A DNA stretch of 38,565 bases from an uncultured Prevotella sp. (GCA_944320285.1 CALUGX010000012.1:1-38565), one strand, 5' to 3'; shown: positions 16,633 through 26,563, numbered from the stretch's first letter. Numbers and translations are program-made. The notes: generated by a model from the letters alone, not told the origin.

Positions 16633-18297
16633 ATGGTAGAAAGATTTTTAACGCAGACGAGTTTCACGTCTGTTGAGGATTATAAGGCGAACCTGCATTT
16701 CAAGGTTCCTGAGAATTTCAATTTCGCCTACGACGTGATGGACGTCTGGGCGGCCGAGAAGCCCGACAAGCAGGCTCTGCTGTGGACCGACGACGAGGAC
16801 AACTGCGTGCGCTTCACGTTCAAAGACATCAAGGAGCAGAGTGACCGGGCCGCCTCCTACTTCATGCAGCTCGGCATCGGGCATGGCGACGTGGTGATGC
16901 TCATTCTCAAGCGCAGGTATGAGTTCTGGTTGTCGATGCTCGCTCTGCACAAAATCGGCGCCGTGGCAGTGCCCGCGACGCATATGCTCACGACGCACGA
17001 CATCGTTTACCGCAACAATATGGCCGACGTGAAGGCCATCATCTGCGTTGGCGACGACTATGTGCAGACGCAGGTTAAGGCGTCGCTGCCGCAGAGCCCG
17101 ACGCTCAAGGTGCTCGTAAGCATAGGCCCGAAGGTCTACGACGGTTTCCACGACTGGCATAAGGAGTGGACTCAGGCACCGCCTTTTGTCCGTCCGGAGC
17201 ACGTCAACACGAACGACGACACCATGCTGATGTACTTCACCAGCGGCACCAGCGGCGAGCCTAAGATGGTGGCCCACGACTATCTCTACGCCCTCGGCCA
17301 CCTCACTACGGGCTACTTCTGGCACAACCTGCGCGAGGACAGCATCCACCTGACCGTCGCCGACACGGGCTGGGCCAAGGCCGCGTGGGGCAAGTTGTAC
17401 GGACAGTGGTTCGCAGGAGCCACGGTGTTCGTCTTTGAACACCAGAAGTTTACTGCCGACAAGGTAATGCGCAAGATAGAGCAATACCACATAACGTCGC
17501 TCTGTGCGCCGCCTACGGTCTACCGTTTCATGATACATGAGGACTTCTCGAAATACGATCTCTCATCGCTGCGCTACTGCTGCACGGCGGGCGAGGCCCT
17601 CAATCCGGCCGTCTACGACAAGTTCCTTGAGCTTACGGGCATACGTCTCATGGAAGGCTTCGGCCAGACAGAGACCACGATGACGCTCGGCACAATGCCC
17701 TGGATGACGCCGAAGCCCGGCAGCATGGGTATGCCCAACCCGCAGTATGACATCGACCTCGTGCGTCCGGACGGCACCCCATGCGAGGACGGCGAGAAGG
17801 GCGAGATAGTAATCCACACCGAGAAAGGCAAGCCCATAGGCCTGTTCAAAGGCTATTACCGCGACGAGGAGAAGAACCGCCAGGCGTGGCACGACGGTCT
17901 TTACCACACGGGCGACGTGGCCTGGCGCGACGAGGACGGCTATTATTGGTTTGAAGGCCGCACCGACGACGTAATCAAGAGCAGCGGCTACCGCATCGGT
18001 CCGTTTGAGGTGGAGAGTGCGCTGATGACCCATCCGGCTGTCATCGAGTGTGCCATAACGGGCGTGCCCGACGACATCCGCGGCATGGTTGTAAAGGCCA
18101 CCGTGGTGCTCGGCAAGGACTGGAAGGACAAGGCGGGCGACGACCTGGTTAAGGAGCTTCAGAACCACGTGAAGCATGAGACCGCGCCATATAAGTATCC
18201 GCGCATAATAGAGTTCGTGGATGAACTGCCGAAGACCATCAGCGGCAAGATACGACGTGTGGAAATACGCGAGAAGGACAGCAGGAAGGAGAAGTGA
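16633..18297 (+). CDS. AMP-forming acyl-CoA synthetase (acetate/fatty-acid type)
   Basis: A 554-aa ANL-superfamily enzyme that activates a carboxylic acid with ATP and CoA. The phosphate loop reads YFTSGTSGEPKMVAHDY (about residue 199). Downstream are GFGQTE (adenine/AMP binding), YHTGDVAW (ribose Asp) and GRTDDVIKSSGYRIGP (hinge). The catalytic Lys539 is in KTISGKIRR, so the enzyme looks complete. It resembles the acetyl-/medium-chain acyl-CoA synthetases common in Bacteroidetes next to an XRE-cupin regulator. The chain length of the substrate cannot be decided from sequence. Confidence 0.92.
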   Translation: MVERFLTQTSFTSVEDYKANLHFKVPENFNFAYDVMDVWAAEKPDKQALLWTDDEDNCVRFTFKDIKEQSDRAASYFMQLGIGHGDVVMLILKRRYEFWLSMLALHKIGAVAVPATHMLTTHDIVYRNNMADVKAIICVGDDYVQTQVKASLPQSPTLKVLVSIGPKVYDGFHDWHKEWTQAPPFVRPEHVNTNDDTMLMYFTSGTSGEPKMVAHDYLYALGHLTTGYFWHNLREDSIHLTVADTGWAKAAWGKLYGQWFAGATVFVFEHQKFTADKVMRKIEQYHITSLCAPPTVYRFMIHEDFSKYDLSSLRYCCTAGEALNPAVYDKFLELTGIRLMEGFGQTETTMTLGTMPWMTPKPGSMGMPNPQYDIDLVRPDGTPCEDGEKGEIVIHTEKGKPIGLFKGYYRDEEKNRQAWHDGLYHTGDVAWRDEDGYYWFEGRTDDVIKSSGYRIGPFEVESALMTHPAVIECAITGVPDDIRGMVVKATVVLGKDWKDKAGDDLVKELQNHVKHETAPYKYPRIIEFVDELPKTISGKIRRVEIREKDSRKEK

Positions 18298-18359
18298 AGA
18301 GTGAGGGGCGGAGAGTGAAGAATCCGTATGCCGTGCCGGGAGTTGTGCCTGAGCGCATT

Positions 18360-18447
18360 GCGAAAGGCCGTCTTTCAGGCTGTAAAAGGCAATGTTTTAC
18401 GGGACGAAAGGGCATCTTTTACTGTGTAAAAGGCAACTCACTGATTG
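18360..18447 (+). repeat. 22-bp-period repeat array upstream of proB (4 units)
   Basis: Consecutive 22-bp units start at 18360, 18382, 18404 and 18426 with GCGAAAGGCCGT, GTAAAAGGCAAT, ACGAAAGGGCAT and GTAAAAGGCAAC. The remaining ten bases of each unit differ. The array lies in the 254-bp gap between the acyl-CoA synthetase and proB. A GACAAATG-type repeat copy follows near 18493-18540. Confidence 0.8.
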
Positions 18448-18551
18448 ATTGTCGGCAAATGCAAGCTGCGTCGCAAACGTGCTAAATCCAATAAAACATT
18501 TGTCTTAACTCCTTTACTCCCTAACTCCTTAACTACTAAAAAAGGAACTAC

Positions 18552-19355
18552 ATGACCAGAAGAATCGTGGTAAAGGTGGGCAGCAACGTGCTCACCCGCC
18601 CCGACGGAAAGCTCGATGTCACGCGCGTCTCGGCCTTAGTGGACGAGATAGCGTGGCTGCGCGGGCTTGGCATCGAGGTAATCCTCGTGTCGAGCGGAGC
18701 CGTGGCCAGTGGCCGCGGAGAGCTCGGCGACGAGCCTGAGCTTGACAGCGTGGAGCAGCGGCAGCTGTATTCAGCCGTGGGCCAGGTGAAGCTCGTCAAC
18801 ACATATTACACCCTTTTCCGCGAATACGGGATAAAGGTGGCCCAGGTGTTGACGATGAAAGAGGACTTCACGTCGCCCCGCGCATACGCCAACCTGCGCG
18901 GCTGCATGACGGTGATGGTGGCCAGCGGCGTGATGCCCATAGTCAACGAGAACGACACTGTGAGCGTGACGGAGCTGATGTTCACCGACAATGACGAGCT
19001 GTCAGGCCTCATGGCGCAGATGATGGAGGCCGACACATTAATCCTGTTGACTAACGTTGACGGCATTTACGACGGCGAGCCGGGCGACCCATCGGCTCGG
19101 CTGATAAGGCGCGTCGAGGCCGGCGGCGACGTCAGCGGCTACGTCCGCAGCGGCACGAGCACCTTCGGACGCGGCGGCATGGCCGCAAAGTGCGGCATAG
19201 CGGGGAGCACGGCAGCCGGCGGCATACGTGTGATGATAGCCGACGGGCAGCGCGACGGCATATTGAAAGGCCTCATGCTGCATCCGGATGACACGCCGCA
19301 CACCGAGTTTGAGCCGGCCTTAGCCGGTGCGGAGAGTAACGATAAGGACATATAA
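18552..19355 (+). CDS. proB: Glutamate 5-kinase without PUA domain
   Basis: First step of proline synthesis: ATP-dependent phosphorylation of glutamate. The amino-acid-kinase fold starts [18 protein letters not shown], with SSGAVASGR and a NENDTV active-site motif further on. At 267 aa it lacks the ~100-aa C-terminal PUA domain of the E. coli enzyme (about 367 aa). The ending is a clean stop, so this is the short form seen in some bacteria rather than a truncation. proA starts 1 bp after the stop, so the two are one operon. Confidence 0.95.
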   Translation: MTRRIVVKVGSNVLTRPDGKLDVTRVSALVDEIAWLRGLGIEVILVSSGAVASGRGELGDEPELDSVEQRQLYSAVGQVKLVNTYYTLFREYGIKVAQVLTMKEDFTSPRAYANLRGCMTVMVASGVMPIVNENDTVSVTELMFTDNDELSGLMAQMMEADTLILLTNVDGIYDGEPGDPSARLIRRVEAGGDVSGYVRSGTSTFGRGGMAAKCGIAGSTAAGGIRVMIADGQRDGILKGLMLHPDDTPHTEFEPALAGAESNDKDI

Positions 19356-19356
19356 G

Positions 19357-20607
19357 ATGCAAAACGAAGATATATTCATCAAGGCGAAAGAGGCCGGCAA
19401 GGCACTCGCGCTAATCCCGGACGAGGCGAAGAACGGCGTGCTGTGCGCCGTGGCCGACGAAATCGGGGCGCGCAAGAGCGAGCTGCTTGCGGCCAACGCC
19501 GCCGACCTTGGCCGCATGGAGCGCGCCAATCCGCTGTATGACCGCCTCATGCTCACGCCTGAGCGTCTCGACGCAATAGCCCGCGACATTCGTCACGTGG
19601 CATCGTTGCCGTCGCCGCTGGGACGTGAGAGCAGCGCGAGAACGCTGCCCAACGGCCTGCGCCTCAAGCGCGTCAGCGTGCCGTTCGGCGTCATCGGCGT
19701 AGTCTACGAGGCCCGGCCTAACGTCAGCTTCGACGTATTCTCGCTCTGTTTCAAGTCGGGCAACGCCTGCATACTGAAGGGTGGGCGCGACGCCGACAGC
19801 TCCAACCGCGCCATAGTGGAACTCGTCCACGATGTGCTGCGCCGCTCCGGTGTGTGCCCGGAGACCGTGGTCAGCCTTATGCCTGCCACTCACGAGGCCA
19901 CGGCAGAGCTGCTTTCGGCCGTGGGCTACGTTGACCTGTGCATACCGCGGGGCGGCAAGGGCCTGATAGATTTTGTCAGGAACACGGCCAAAGTGCCCGT
20001 AATCGAGACCGGTGCGGGTGTTGTCAACACGTATTTTGACGCCGCCGGCGATGTGGTTATGGGCGCACGCATCGTCAATAACGCCAAGACGCGCCGTGTA
20101 AGCGTGTGCAACGCCCTTGACTGCCTCATCGTCCACCGCTCGCGCCTGGCCGACCTGCCAGCCCTCTGCGCCCCGTTGACAAGCAGCAACGTAGTGCTTT
20201 ACGCCGACGACGCCGCCCGCGCCGCCCTCTGCGGCAGCTATCCCGCCGCCCTGCTGCGCCGCGCCACGGCCGAGAGTTACGGCACGGAGTACATGGACTA
20301 CGTCATGGCCGTGAAGACCGTGGCGTCGCTCGACGAGGCCATGAAGCACATTGCGCGCTACGGGTCGGGCCACAGCGAGTGTATAATAACGCAGGACGAG
20401 GCCTCCGCCCGCCGTTTCCAGGCCGGCGTTGACGCCGCCTGCGTCTATTGGAACGCACCGACGAGCTTCACCGACGGTGCCCAGTTCGGCCTCGGCGCGG
20501 AGATAGGCATCAGCACTCAGAAGCTCGGCCCGCGCGGTCCGATGGGCCTTGAGGAGATGACAACGTACAAATGGCTCGTCGAAGGAGAAGGGCAGGTGAG
20601 AGCATAG
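19357..20607 (+). CDS. proA: Glutamate-5-semialdehyde dehydrogenase
   Basis: Second step of proline synthesis: NADPH reduction of glutamyl-5-phosphate. The start is the ATG at 19357 ([17 protein letters not shown]), directly after the proB stop; an in-frame ATG at 19327 inside proB is less likely. Length 416 aa, as usual. Visible motifs are [17 protein letters not shown] and the catalytic Cys in [10 protein letters not shown]. The C-terminus has the [20 protein letters not shown] block that marks ProA. Confidence 0.96.
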   Translation: MQNEDIFIKAKEAGKALALIPDEAKNGVLCAVADEIGARKSELLAANAADLGRMERANPLYDRLMLTPERLDAIARDIRHVASLPSPLGRESSARTLPNGLRLKRVSVPFGVIGVVYEARPNVSFDVFSLCFKSGNACILKGGRDADSSNRAIVELVHDVLRRSGVCPETVVSLMPATHEATAELLSAVGYVDLCIPRGGKGLIDFVRNTAKVPVIETGAGVVNTYFDAAGDVVMGARIVNNAKTRRVSVCNALDCLIVHRSRLADLPALCAPLTSSNVVLYADDAARAALCGSYPAALLRRATAESYGTEYMDYVMAVKTVASLDEAMKHIARYGSGHSECIITQDEASARRFQAGVDAACVYWNAPTSFTDGAQFGLGAEIGISTQKLGPRGPMGLEEMTTYKWLVEGEGQVRA

Positions 20608-20615
20608 CAAAACGC

Positions 20616-20701
20616 CAGCCCCTCCCGACCTCCCCAAAGGGGAGGGGCGCAGGTAGTAAAAGTAATACGGCTCCTCCCCTTGGGGAGGTTGGGTGGGGCT
20701 G
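20616..20701. repeat. REP-like inverted pair between proA and the carbamoyltransferase gene
   Basis: Two GC-rich units, CAGCCCCTCCCGACCTCCCC with its AAAGGGGAGG partner and the mirrored CTCCTCCCCTTGGGGAGG followed by TTGGGTGGGGCTG, face each other across a short AT-rich stretch. Each unit makes its own hairpin, and the pair makes a larger one. The right unit ends 18 bp before the next start codon. The architecture resembles 27382-27552. Confidence 0.75.
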
Positions 20702-20719
20702 TATATGTATAAAAACCCA

Positions 20720-21682
20720 ATGAGAACATTCATCAACGTAGAAGACCTCGGCGACCTGCATCAGGCTCTCGCCGAGGCGCAAGAAGTTAAGAAAGACCGT
20801 TACAAGTATCAGCAGCTGGGCAAGAACAAGACGCTGCTGATGATATTCTTCAACAACAGTCTGCGCACGAGGCTCAGCACGCAGAAGGCGGCGCAGAACC
20901 TCGGCATGAACGTCATCGTGCTCGATGTCAACGCGGGGGCGTGGAAGCTGGAGACCGAGCGCGGCGTCATCATGGACGGCGACAAGAGCGAGCACCTGCT
21001 TGAGGCCATACCGGTGATGGGATGCTATTGTGACATGATAGGCGTGCGCTCGTTTGCCGGGCTGACCGACCGCGAATATGACTACGCCGAGACCGTGCTC
21101 CGGCAGTTCATCCGCTACAGCGGCCGCCCCGTTTTCGCTATGGAGACGGCCACCGTGCATCCCCTGCAGGCCTTTGCCGACCTCATCACCATAGAGGAAC
21201 ACAAGACGAAGGCGCGCCCGAAGGTGGTGATGACGTGGGCACCCCACTGCCGCGCCCTGCCGCAAGCCGTGCCAAACTCGTTCGCGCAGTGGATGATGGC
21301 TGCCGACGTTGACTTCGTTATCACCCACCCGGAGGGCTACGAGCTCGACCCGAAGTTCACAGCCGGGGCACGTATCGAGTACGACCAGATGAAGGCACTT
21401 GAGGGGGCGGACTTCGTTTACGCGAAGAACTGGAGTTGTCCGGGCGTCACCAACCCTGCCGACTACGGCAAGATATTGTCAAAAGATATGTCGTGGACGG
21501 TTGACGCAGCCCACATGGCCGTGACGAATGACGGCAAGTTCATGCACTGCCTGCCCGTGCGCCGCGGACTGATAGTCACCGACGACGTAATCGAAAGCCC
21601 AAATTCATTAGTAATTCCCGAAGCCGCCAACCGCGAAATCTCCGCCGAGGTGGTAATCAAGCGTATGCTCGAAAGCCTGTGA
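20720..21682 (+). CDS. argF': N-succinylornithine carbamoyltransferase
   Basis: Transcarbamylase of 320 aa acting in the succinylated arginine pathway of Bacteroidetes. It resembles the Bacteroides fragilis enzyme over its whole length as I remember that sequence: FFNNSLRTRLSTQKAA (carbamoyl-phosphate site), TWAPHCRALPQAVPNSFAQW and FMHCLPVRR. The ATG at 20720 (MRTFINVEDLGDL) lines up with that protein's start; upstream ATGs at 20693 and 20705 are within the REP-like repeat or just after it. At the site that separates acetyl- from succinylornithine users (Glu in acetylornithine enzymes, Pro in B. fragilis) this protein has Ser90 (DGDKSEHL), still compatible with succinylornithine. It follows proBA on the same strand. 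Confidence 0.92.
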   Translation: MRTFINVEDLGDLHQALAEAQEVKKDRYKYQQLGKNKTLLMIFFNNSLRTRLSTQKAAQNLGMNVIVLDVNAGAWKLETERGVIMDGDKSEHLLEAIPVMGCYCDMIGVRSFAGLTDREYDYAETVLRQFIRYSGRPVFAMETATVHPLQAFADLITIEEHKTKARPKVVMTWAPHCRALPQAVPNSFAQWMMAADVDFVITHPEGYELDPKFTAGARIEYDQMKALEGADFVYAKNWSCPGVTNPADYGKILSKDMSWTVDAAHMAVTNDGKFMHCLPVRRGLIVTDDVIESPNSLVIPEAANREISAEVVIKRMLESL

Positions 21683-21721
21683 TTTAGGCAGGTGTGGCAA
21701 TACGCCATTCCGTTTTACCGC

Positions 21722-21783
21722 ATGAAACGGCACATATCACCATGCAAAAGGGCACATCCTGCATCGTAGGATGTGCCCTTTTG
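21722..21783 (+). terminator. Hairpin terminator built from a 22-bp repeat unit
   Basis: A perfect 16-bp stem (21745-21760 with 21768-21783) and 7-nt loop end in a T-run, making a strong terminator 60 bp after the carbamoyltransferase gene. Its left arm is a unit of the 22-bp family (GCAAAAGGGCAC at 21744). Exactly 22 bp before it is a weaker unit (ATGAAACGGCAC at 21722). The rest of the gap to 21957 holds nothing recognised. Confidence 0.8.
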
Positions 21784-21957
21784 TAATGCGTTGGCAGCGA
21801 GGCAATTATGTGATTAGTGCCATAGTGCCGTCTCTTTCTATTGGTTACCAAGCCGGATGCATACTTGTGTTGTTTTATTGAGTGATTTTTTGCATTGAGT
21901 CACGCCAGTATTGCGTGGTCTGTTCACGATGAACCCACCGTCAGCCTTATGCCGCCG

Positions 21958-22980
21958 TCAGTCCAAACCCTTATCGTGCAGCCACTTGGCCATAAGCTCC
22001 GCCACGTCGGCATTGTTCAGGTCGGACATTGGGAAGTGTGTGTTGCCGTGGAGACCGGCTTCGGGTAAGTGGATTACTGTTACGTCGCCGCCCAGACGGT
22101 TGAGCATTTCAGCCCAGCGGCGCATCAGGTGCAGGCGGCGCGTCCACTCGTAAAGTTCGGGCCGTTCGTCGGTTTCGGGCAGGTTGTCGCCGTAATAAAC
22201 GACGATGGGAACTTTCGTGTATTCCATGAATACGGTCATGGGTATTTCCACGCCCTCGGTCTTACGTGACAGCGTAAGCACGCGGCCCTCCTCCGGCACC
22301 TGCCCTTCGGGGAACGGTATGCCGCCGCCCGGCTCGAAAGACACTATGCCCCGGATGTTCTTCGTCTTCAAGAGAGTCTGCCAACCAACGGGGCCGCCCT
22401 GCGAATGGGTGACGAACACGGCCGGGCCTATGCTGTCGAACAGGGCTGCGTAGGCGTCGGAATAAACGTCGAAGTCAACCGTGCCCAGCGTGGGCGTCAT
22501 CTGGCGGAAGAACTGTTCCAGAGCATCTGGGTCGCGGCTGAACTGCACTCCGTCGAAATACTCAGGCCATACGCCTATGCGGAAGCGGTTGAACCACACC
22601 TCCTCGTCGAACGCCGGCGTTATGGTGACGCTCTCCGTGCCACGTCCTGCGTTGCCTCTGCGGGGCTGGTCAACCAGATAAACGGCATAGCCCCGCCGCA
22701 GAAAGATGTTTTGGAAGCCCTCGCGCCCGTCGGGGGTGCTTTCCCACGTCTTCGAGAACTGCCCCACGCCGTGGGCGAAGACGAGCGGATAAGGGCGTGC
22801 GCCGGCGGGCTTTTGGTAGAACACGTAGGCGTGGTCGCCGTGGTATTTGCGTCCTGCCGTGTCGGTCAAGACCGTGCCGCCCACGGCGAAGCTGCCCTGG
22901 CCGGCTATCCGCAGCACGCCACTCGACGAGCACGCCGTGAGCAATGCCGCCACGGCGATGATTGTTGCGATGCCCTTCAT
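21958..22980 (-). CDS. Lipoprotein alpha/beta hydrolase (esterase-like)
   Basis: A 340-aa protein from the ATG at 22980. That start puts a lipoprotein signal at the N-terminus (ALLTACSSSG, cysteine at about 17), so the longer open frame upstream was not used. The hydrolase fold shows an oxyanion-type FAHGVGQFSKTW, the nucleophile Ser in VTHSQGGPVG, and a late His in GLHGNTHFPM. The family is the secreted alpha/beta hydrolases often found with aldo/keto reductases. The substrate is unknown. It lies downstream of the aldo/keto reductase on the same strand, 198 bp away across an inverted-repeat element. Confidence 0.85.
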   Translation of the reverse strand: MKGIATIIAVAALLTACSSSGVLRIAGQGSFAVGGTVLTDTAGRKYHGDHAYVFYQKPAGARPYPLVFAHGVGQFSKTWESTPDGREGFQNIFLRRGYAVYLVDQPRRGNAGRGTESVTITPAFDEEVWFNRFRIGVWPEYFDGVQFSRDPDALEQFFRQMTPTLGTVDFDVYSDAYAALFDSIGPAVFVTHSQGGPVGWQTLLKTKNIRGIVSFEPGGGIPFPEGQVPEEGRVLTLSRKTEGVEIPMTVFMEYTKVPIVVYYGDNLPETDERPELYEWTRRLHLMRRWAEMLNRLGGDVTVIHLPEAGLHGNTHFPMSDLNNADVAELMAKWLHDKGLD

Positions 22981-23178
22981 GTGAGAAACTGTTTTGATTT
23001 TTTGCAGAACCTGTTTTAATGTGATAATTATATCTTCTTTGTTGATGCCTTGAGCGTCTTTTCGGCCGTTTTTGGCTACTGTTTTCGACGTTTGGCCCGC
23101 CAAACTTACTCAAACAGCAACCAAAAACGTCTCGAAAATACATCTCAATTCATTTAACAAAAAAATCAAAACAGTTTC

Positions 23179-23182
<4 letters not shown>
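22981..23182. repeat. MITE-like element with 23-bp terminal inverted repeats
   Basis: GTGAGAAACTGTTTTGATTT plus three T's (22981-23003) is mirrored at 23160-23182 with one mismatch. The element is about 200 bp and has no gene of its own. Its right end contains the stop codon of the aldo/keto reductase and its left end touches the start codon of the hydrolase. A related single sequence occurs at about 26290-26313. No target-site duplication is clear. Confidence 0.6.
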
Positions 23183-24345
<1,163 letters not shown>

Positions 24346-24378
24346 TTTATGTGGTTTTTATTTTGGGTGGTTAAAGGT

Positions 24379-24457
24379 GTTAAAGTAGTTAACGCTCGTT
24401 TCACTCGCTATGGAGTTAAATTTTAGGAGTTAAGGAGTTATGTAGTTAAGATATTTG
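24379..24457 (-). repeat. Dispersed GGAGTTAA repeat copy, inverted relative to 25220
   Basis: The first ~40 nt are the reverse complement of part of the block at 25220-25275 (one base deleted). The rest mirrors 24962-25010. It lies in the leader of the aldo/keto reductase. Confidence 0.7.
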
Positions 24458-24552
24458 CTTTTTTCTGATTTTAGTGGTTGTATGGCTGTCTGCGGATGTT
24501 CATTGATTATTAATGAACGTAGCCAATCTGCTGCGGTGATGCCCGACGCTTG

Positions 24553-24684
24553 GCGAAAGGGCACGTATTGCTCTGCAAAATGCCGTCTTTTGCCCTGCGA
24601 AAGGGCACCTCTTGCAATGCGAAAGGGCACCTCTTGCAATGCGAAAGGGCACCTCTTGCAATGCGAAAGGATACGTATGCGTAA
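24553..24684 (+). repeat. 22-bp-period repeat array (6 units)
   Basis: Units start at 24553, 24575, 24597, 24619, 24641 and 24663. Three (24597-24662) are identical, beginning GCGAAAGGGCACCTCTTGCA. The others keep the GCGAAAGG or GCAAAATG start but vary after position 12. The array lies inside the probable 5' leader of the aldo/keto reductase, reading opposite to that gene. Confidence 0.9.
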
Positions 24685-24727
24685 TGCGCTGGTTGTCAGC
24701 CGTTTGGCTGTTGTTTTCTTTCCGTTG

Positions 24728-24735
24728 CAAAGTTA
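24728..24735 (-). promoter_or_regulatory. Likely -7 element of the aldo/keto reductase promoter
   Basis: Minus-strand TAACTTTG fits TAnnTTTG. If used, the mRNA leader is about 380 nt and contains the 22-bp array and a dispersed repeat copy. Confidence 0.45.
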
Positions 24736-24877
24736 AGCCGTAACAGCCGTGCGGCGTGTATCAAAATAACGGATATAAAGACCAATTTTATCTATCGGGA
24801 AGTAGGCTGCAAAACTTACGCATGAAATTGGTAACAAAAACGATGTTTATGGTATATACGGTATTGCCATAAAGCAT

Positions 24878-24905
24878 TATTTTTGCCGAAAAAGGAGTAT
24901 ATTTG
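24878..24905 (+). promoter_or_regulatory. Two -7 elements toward the third AraC gene
   Basis: TATTTTTG (24878-24885) and TATATTTG (24898-24905) both fit TAnnTTTG. They are about 400 nt upstream of the AraC start, with the palindromic element in between. No -33 element is clear. Confidence 0.35.
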
Positions 24906-25035
24906 CAAGGAACTGGAAATGAACGTCCGCAAACCGCCAGCAACTGCTAAAATTAAGGAAAAAGCAAATGTCTTGACTCCTTGGCTGCATAACTCCTTAA
25001 CTCCTAAAAGACGTGAGTTCGGTATAAGAAAAACA

Positions 25036-25156
25036 CCCTCTGTAGGGACATAATTTATTATGTCCGCACGCCGCGGAGAGGCGTATAAGTAGGCTATGTC
25101 AATAAAAACGTTCTTCCAGAACGTGCGGACATAATAAATTATGTCCCTACAGAGGG
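25036..25156. mobile_element. 121-bp palindromic MITE-like element
   Basis: Perfect 35-bp terminal inverted repeats (25036-25070 and 25122-25156) surround 51 bp with no gene. Each arm also has an inner dyad, GGACATAAT-TT-ATTATGTCC. The structure is that of a non-autonomous element; no transposase is in the window. It sits between the AraC gene and its likely promoters. Confidence 0.7.
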
Positions 25157-25219
25157 GTAGTTTCCCATATCAATGTGGCATTAACTCTATACCGAACAGA
25201 CGTTAAAAGACAGGGCATT

Positions 25220-25275
25220 TGTCTTTAACTCCTTAGCGAGTGAAACGAGCGTTAACTACTTTAACTCCTTTAACT
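25220..25275 (+). repeat. 56-bp dispersed repeat, copy 1
   Basis: Identical over 56 bp to 26364-26419. It starts TGTCTTTAACTCCTTAGCGA and ends CTACTTTAACTCCTTTAACT. It ends 29 bp before the AraC start codon. An inverted, slightly changed copy is at 24379-24418. Confidence 0.9.
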
Positions 25276-25304
25276 ACCGAAAAAAACAAAAAACGTGCAA
25301 CGAT

Positions 25305-26204
25305 ATGGGACGGATAATGAACATCGACAGCGTGGAGCAGTATAACGACTACTTCGGCATGGACACCCTGCACCCCTTGGTGACGGTCATCGAGGGCAGC
25401 AGGGGCAAGCCGTTACGCTTCTGCAAGAAGCTGTATAACATATATGCCATACTCGTCAAGGACACCGACTGCGGTAGTCTGAGGTATGGGCGCAGCATAT
25501 ACGACTATAGCCGGGGGACCATGCTCTTTCTTGCGCCGGGGCAGGTGATGGGCTCGGAGGACGACGGCCGGATGCATCGGCCTGAGGGGTGGGTGCTGGC
25601 GTTCCACCCGGAACTGCTGTGCGGCACGCCGCTGGCACGCGGGATAAGGGACTACACCTACTTCTCGTATAATTCTAACGAGGCCTTGCACCTTTCCGCC
25701 GCCGAGCGGCAGACCGTCGTGGGCTGTATGGAGAAAGTGCGCGAGGAGCTGCATAGCCCTGTTTTAGACAAGCACAGCAAGTCGCTCATCGTTGACAACA
25801 TCAAGCTGCTGCTCGATTACTGCATCCGTTTCTACGACCGCCAGTTCATCACGCGCGAACCGCTCAACAGTGACTTGCTGGCACGCTTCGAGGCGTTGCT
25901 CGATGACTATTTCCGTTCCGGCAAGCCTGTTACCGCAGGACTGCCCTCCGTGCAGTATTGTGCCGACGAGCTGTGCCTTTCCGCAAACTACCTTAGCGAC
26001 CTGTTGCGGCGCGAGACCGGTCTCTCCGCCATGAAGCACATACAGCAGAAGACGCTTGAAGCGGCTAAGGCGAGGGTGTTCAACACGGACGAGCCAATCA
26101 GCGAAATAGCCTACAGCCTTGGGTTCGCCTATCCGCAGCACTTCAGCCGGTGGTTCAAGAAACAGACAGGGTGCACGCCTAACGAGTATAGGGCGCAGGA
26201 GTGA
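25305..26204 (+). CDS. AraC-family transcriptional regulator (paralogue 3)
   Basis: A 299-aa AraC-type regulator starting at the ATG at 25305; Met5 (MNIDSVEQYNDYFG) is an alternative that matches paralogue 1 (NINSIDDYNRLYG). It has the same layout as the other two: an N-terminal sensor, the linker FYDRQFITREPLN and a C-terminal double helix-turn-helix ending ISEIAYSLGFAYPQHFSRWF, a strong AraC signature. It is more like paralogue 1 than paralogue 2. It is divergent from the aldo/keto reductase and likely controls that gene and the hydrolase after it. The effector is unknown. Confidence 0.9.
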   Translation: MGRIMNIDSVEQYNDYFGMDTLHPLVTVIEGSRGKPLRFCKKLYNIYAILVKDTDCGSLRYGRSIYDYSRGTMLFLAPGQVMGSEDDGRMHRPEGWVLAFHPELLCGTPLARGIRDYTYFSYNSNEALHLSAAERQTVVGCMEKVREELHSPVLDKHSKSLIVDNIKLLLDYCIRFYDRQFITREPLNSDLLARFEALLDDYFRSGKPVTAGLPSVQYCADELCLSANYLSDLLRRETGLSAMKHIQQKTLEAAKARVFNTDEPISEIAYSLGFAYPQHFSRWFKKQTGCTPNEYRAQE

Positions 26205-26363
26205 CGTGGGGGCAGATGGCAGCATGGAGGAGGACGGATGACGTTTCTTTTCGGCGTTTATGTGACGAAACTTGGAATACCCTGAACCTTAGAGACTGTT
26301 TTGATTTCTTTGTGAATGTCCGCAATCCCCCTATCTTTTACCGGATTTTATCAACAAGGCAAA

Positions 26364-26419
26364 TGTCTTTAACTCCTTAGCGAGTGAAACGAGCGTTAAC
26401 TACTTTAACTCCTTTAACT
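26364..26419 (+). repeat. 56-bp dispersed repeat, copy 2
   Basis: Exact copy of 25220-25275, 1.1 kb away. The two copies lie on either side of the third AraC gene in the same orientation. The surrounding gap 26205-26563 holds no gene, only this copy, a GACTGTTTTGATTTC sequence near 26290 and the terminator at 26468. Confidence 0.9.
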
Positions 26420-26467
26420 GCTGATGAATGGGGACTTTGCGAATTCATTAACTTTTTTGATATGGAA

Positions 26468-26513
26468 AAAGGGAATGCGGAGCGGCCGTCAAGCCGTATT
26501 CCGCATTCCCTTT
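26468..26513. terminator. Terminator hairpin after kduD
   Basis: A 14-bp perfect stem (26468-26481 with 26500-26513) has a further inner stem (26482-26486 with 26493-26497). A/T-rich flanks fit a terminator for the minus-strand gene ending at 26564. Confidence 0.7.
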
Positions 26514-26563
26514 GTTTTGCTGTGTTATATGTTGCAGGGCGCGGTTTGCGCCTTGCCGCCGTG

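Larger units (their letters stand above)
24346..25304. other. 959-bp repeat-rich intergenic region without genes
   Basis: No convincing coding frame. From left to right it holds a GGAGTTAA/GACAAATG repeat copy (24379-24457), six 22-bp units (24553-24684), a minus-strand promoter (24728-24735), two plus-strand -7 elements (24878-24905), another GACAAATG-type copy (24962-25010), a 121-bp palindromic element (25036-25156) and a further repeat copy (25220-25275). The outer and inner repeat copies are mirrored, so the whole gap is a nested set of inverted repeats between two divergent genes. Confidence 0.8.

Noticed and set aside
18294..18485. 63-codon frame after the acyl-CoA synthetase
   Set aside because: It consists mainly of the 22-bp repeat array translated and has no homology that I can recognise.
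22980..23103. Longer start for the alpha/beta hydrolase at 23103
   Set aside because: It would bury the lipoprotein signal and lies inside the MITE-like element.
24553..24684. 22-bp-period arrays as a second CRISPR array
   Set aside because: The conserved part is about 12 nt and the variable part 10 nt, far too short for repeats and spacers, and no second cas set is present.
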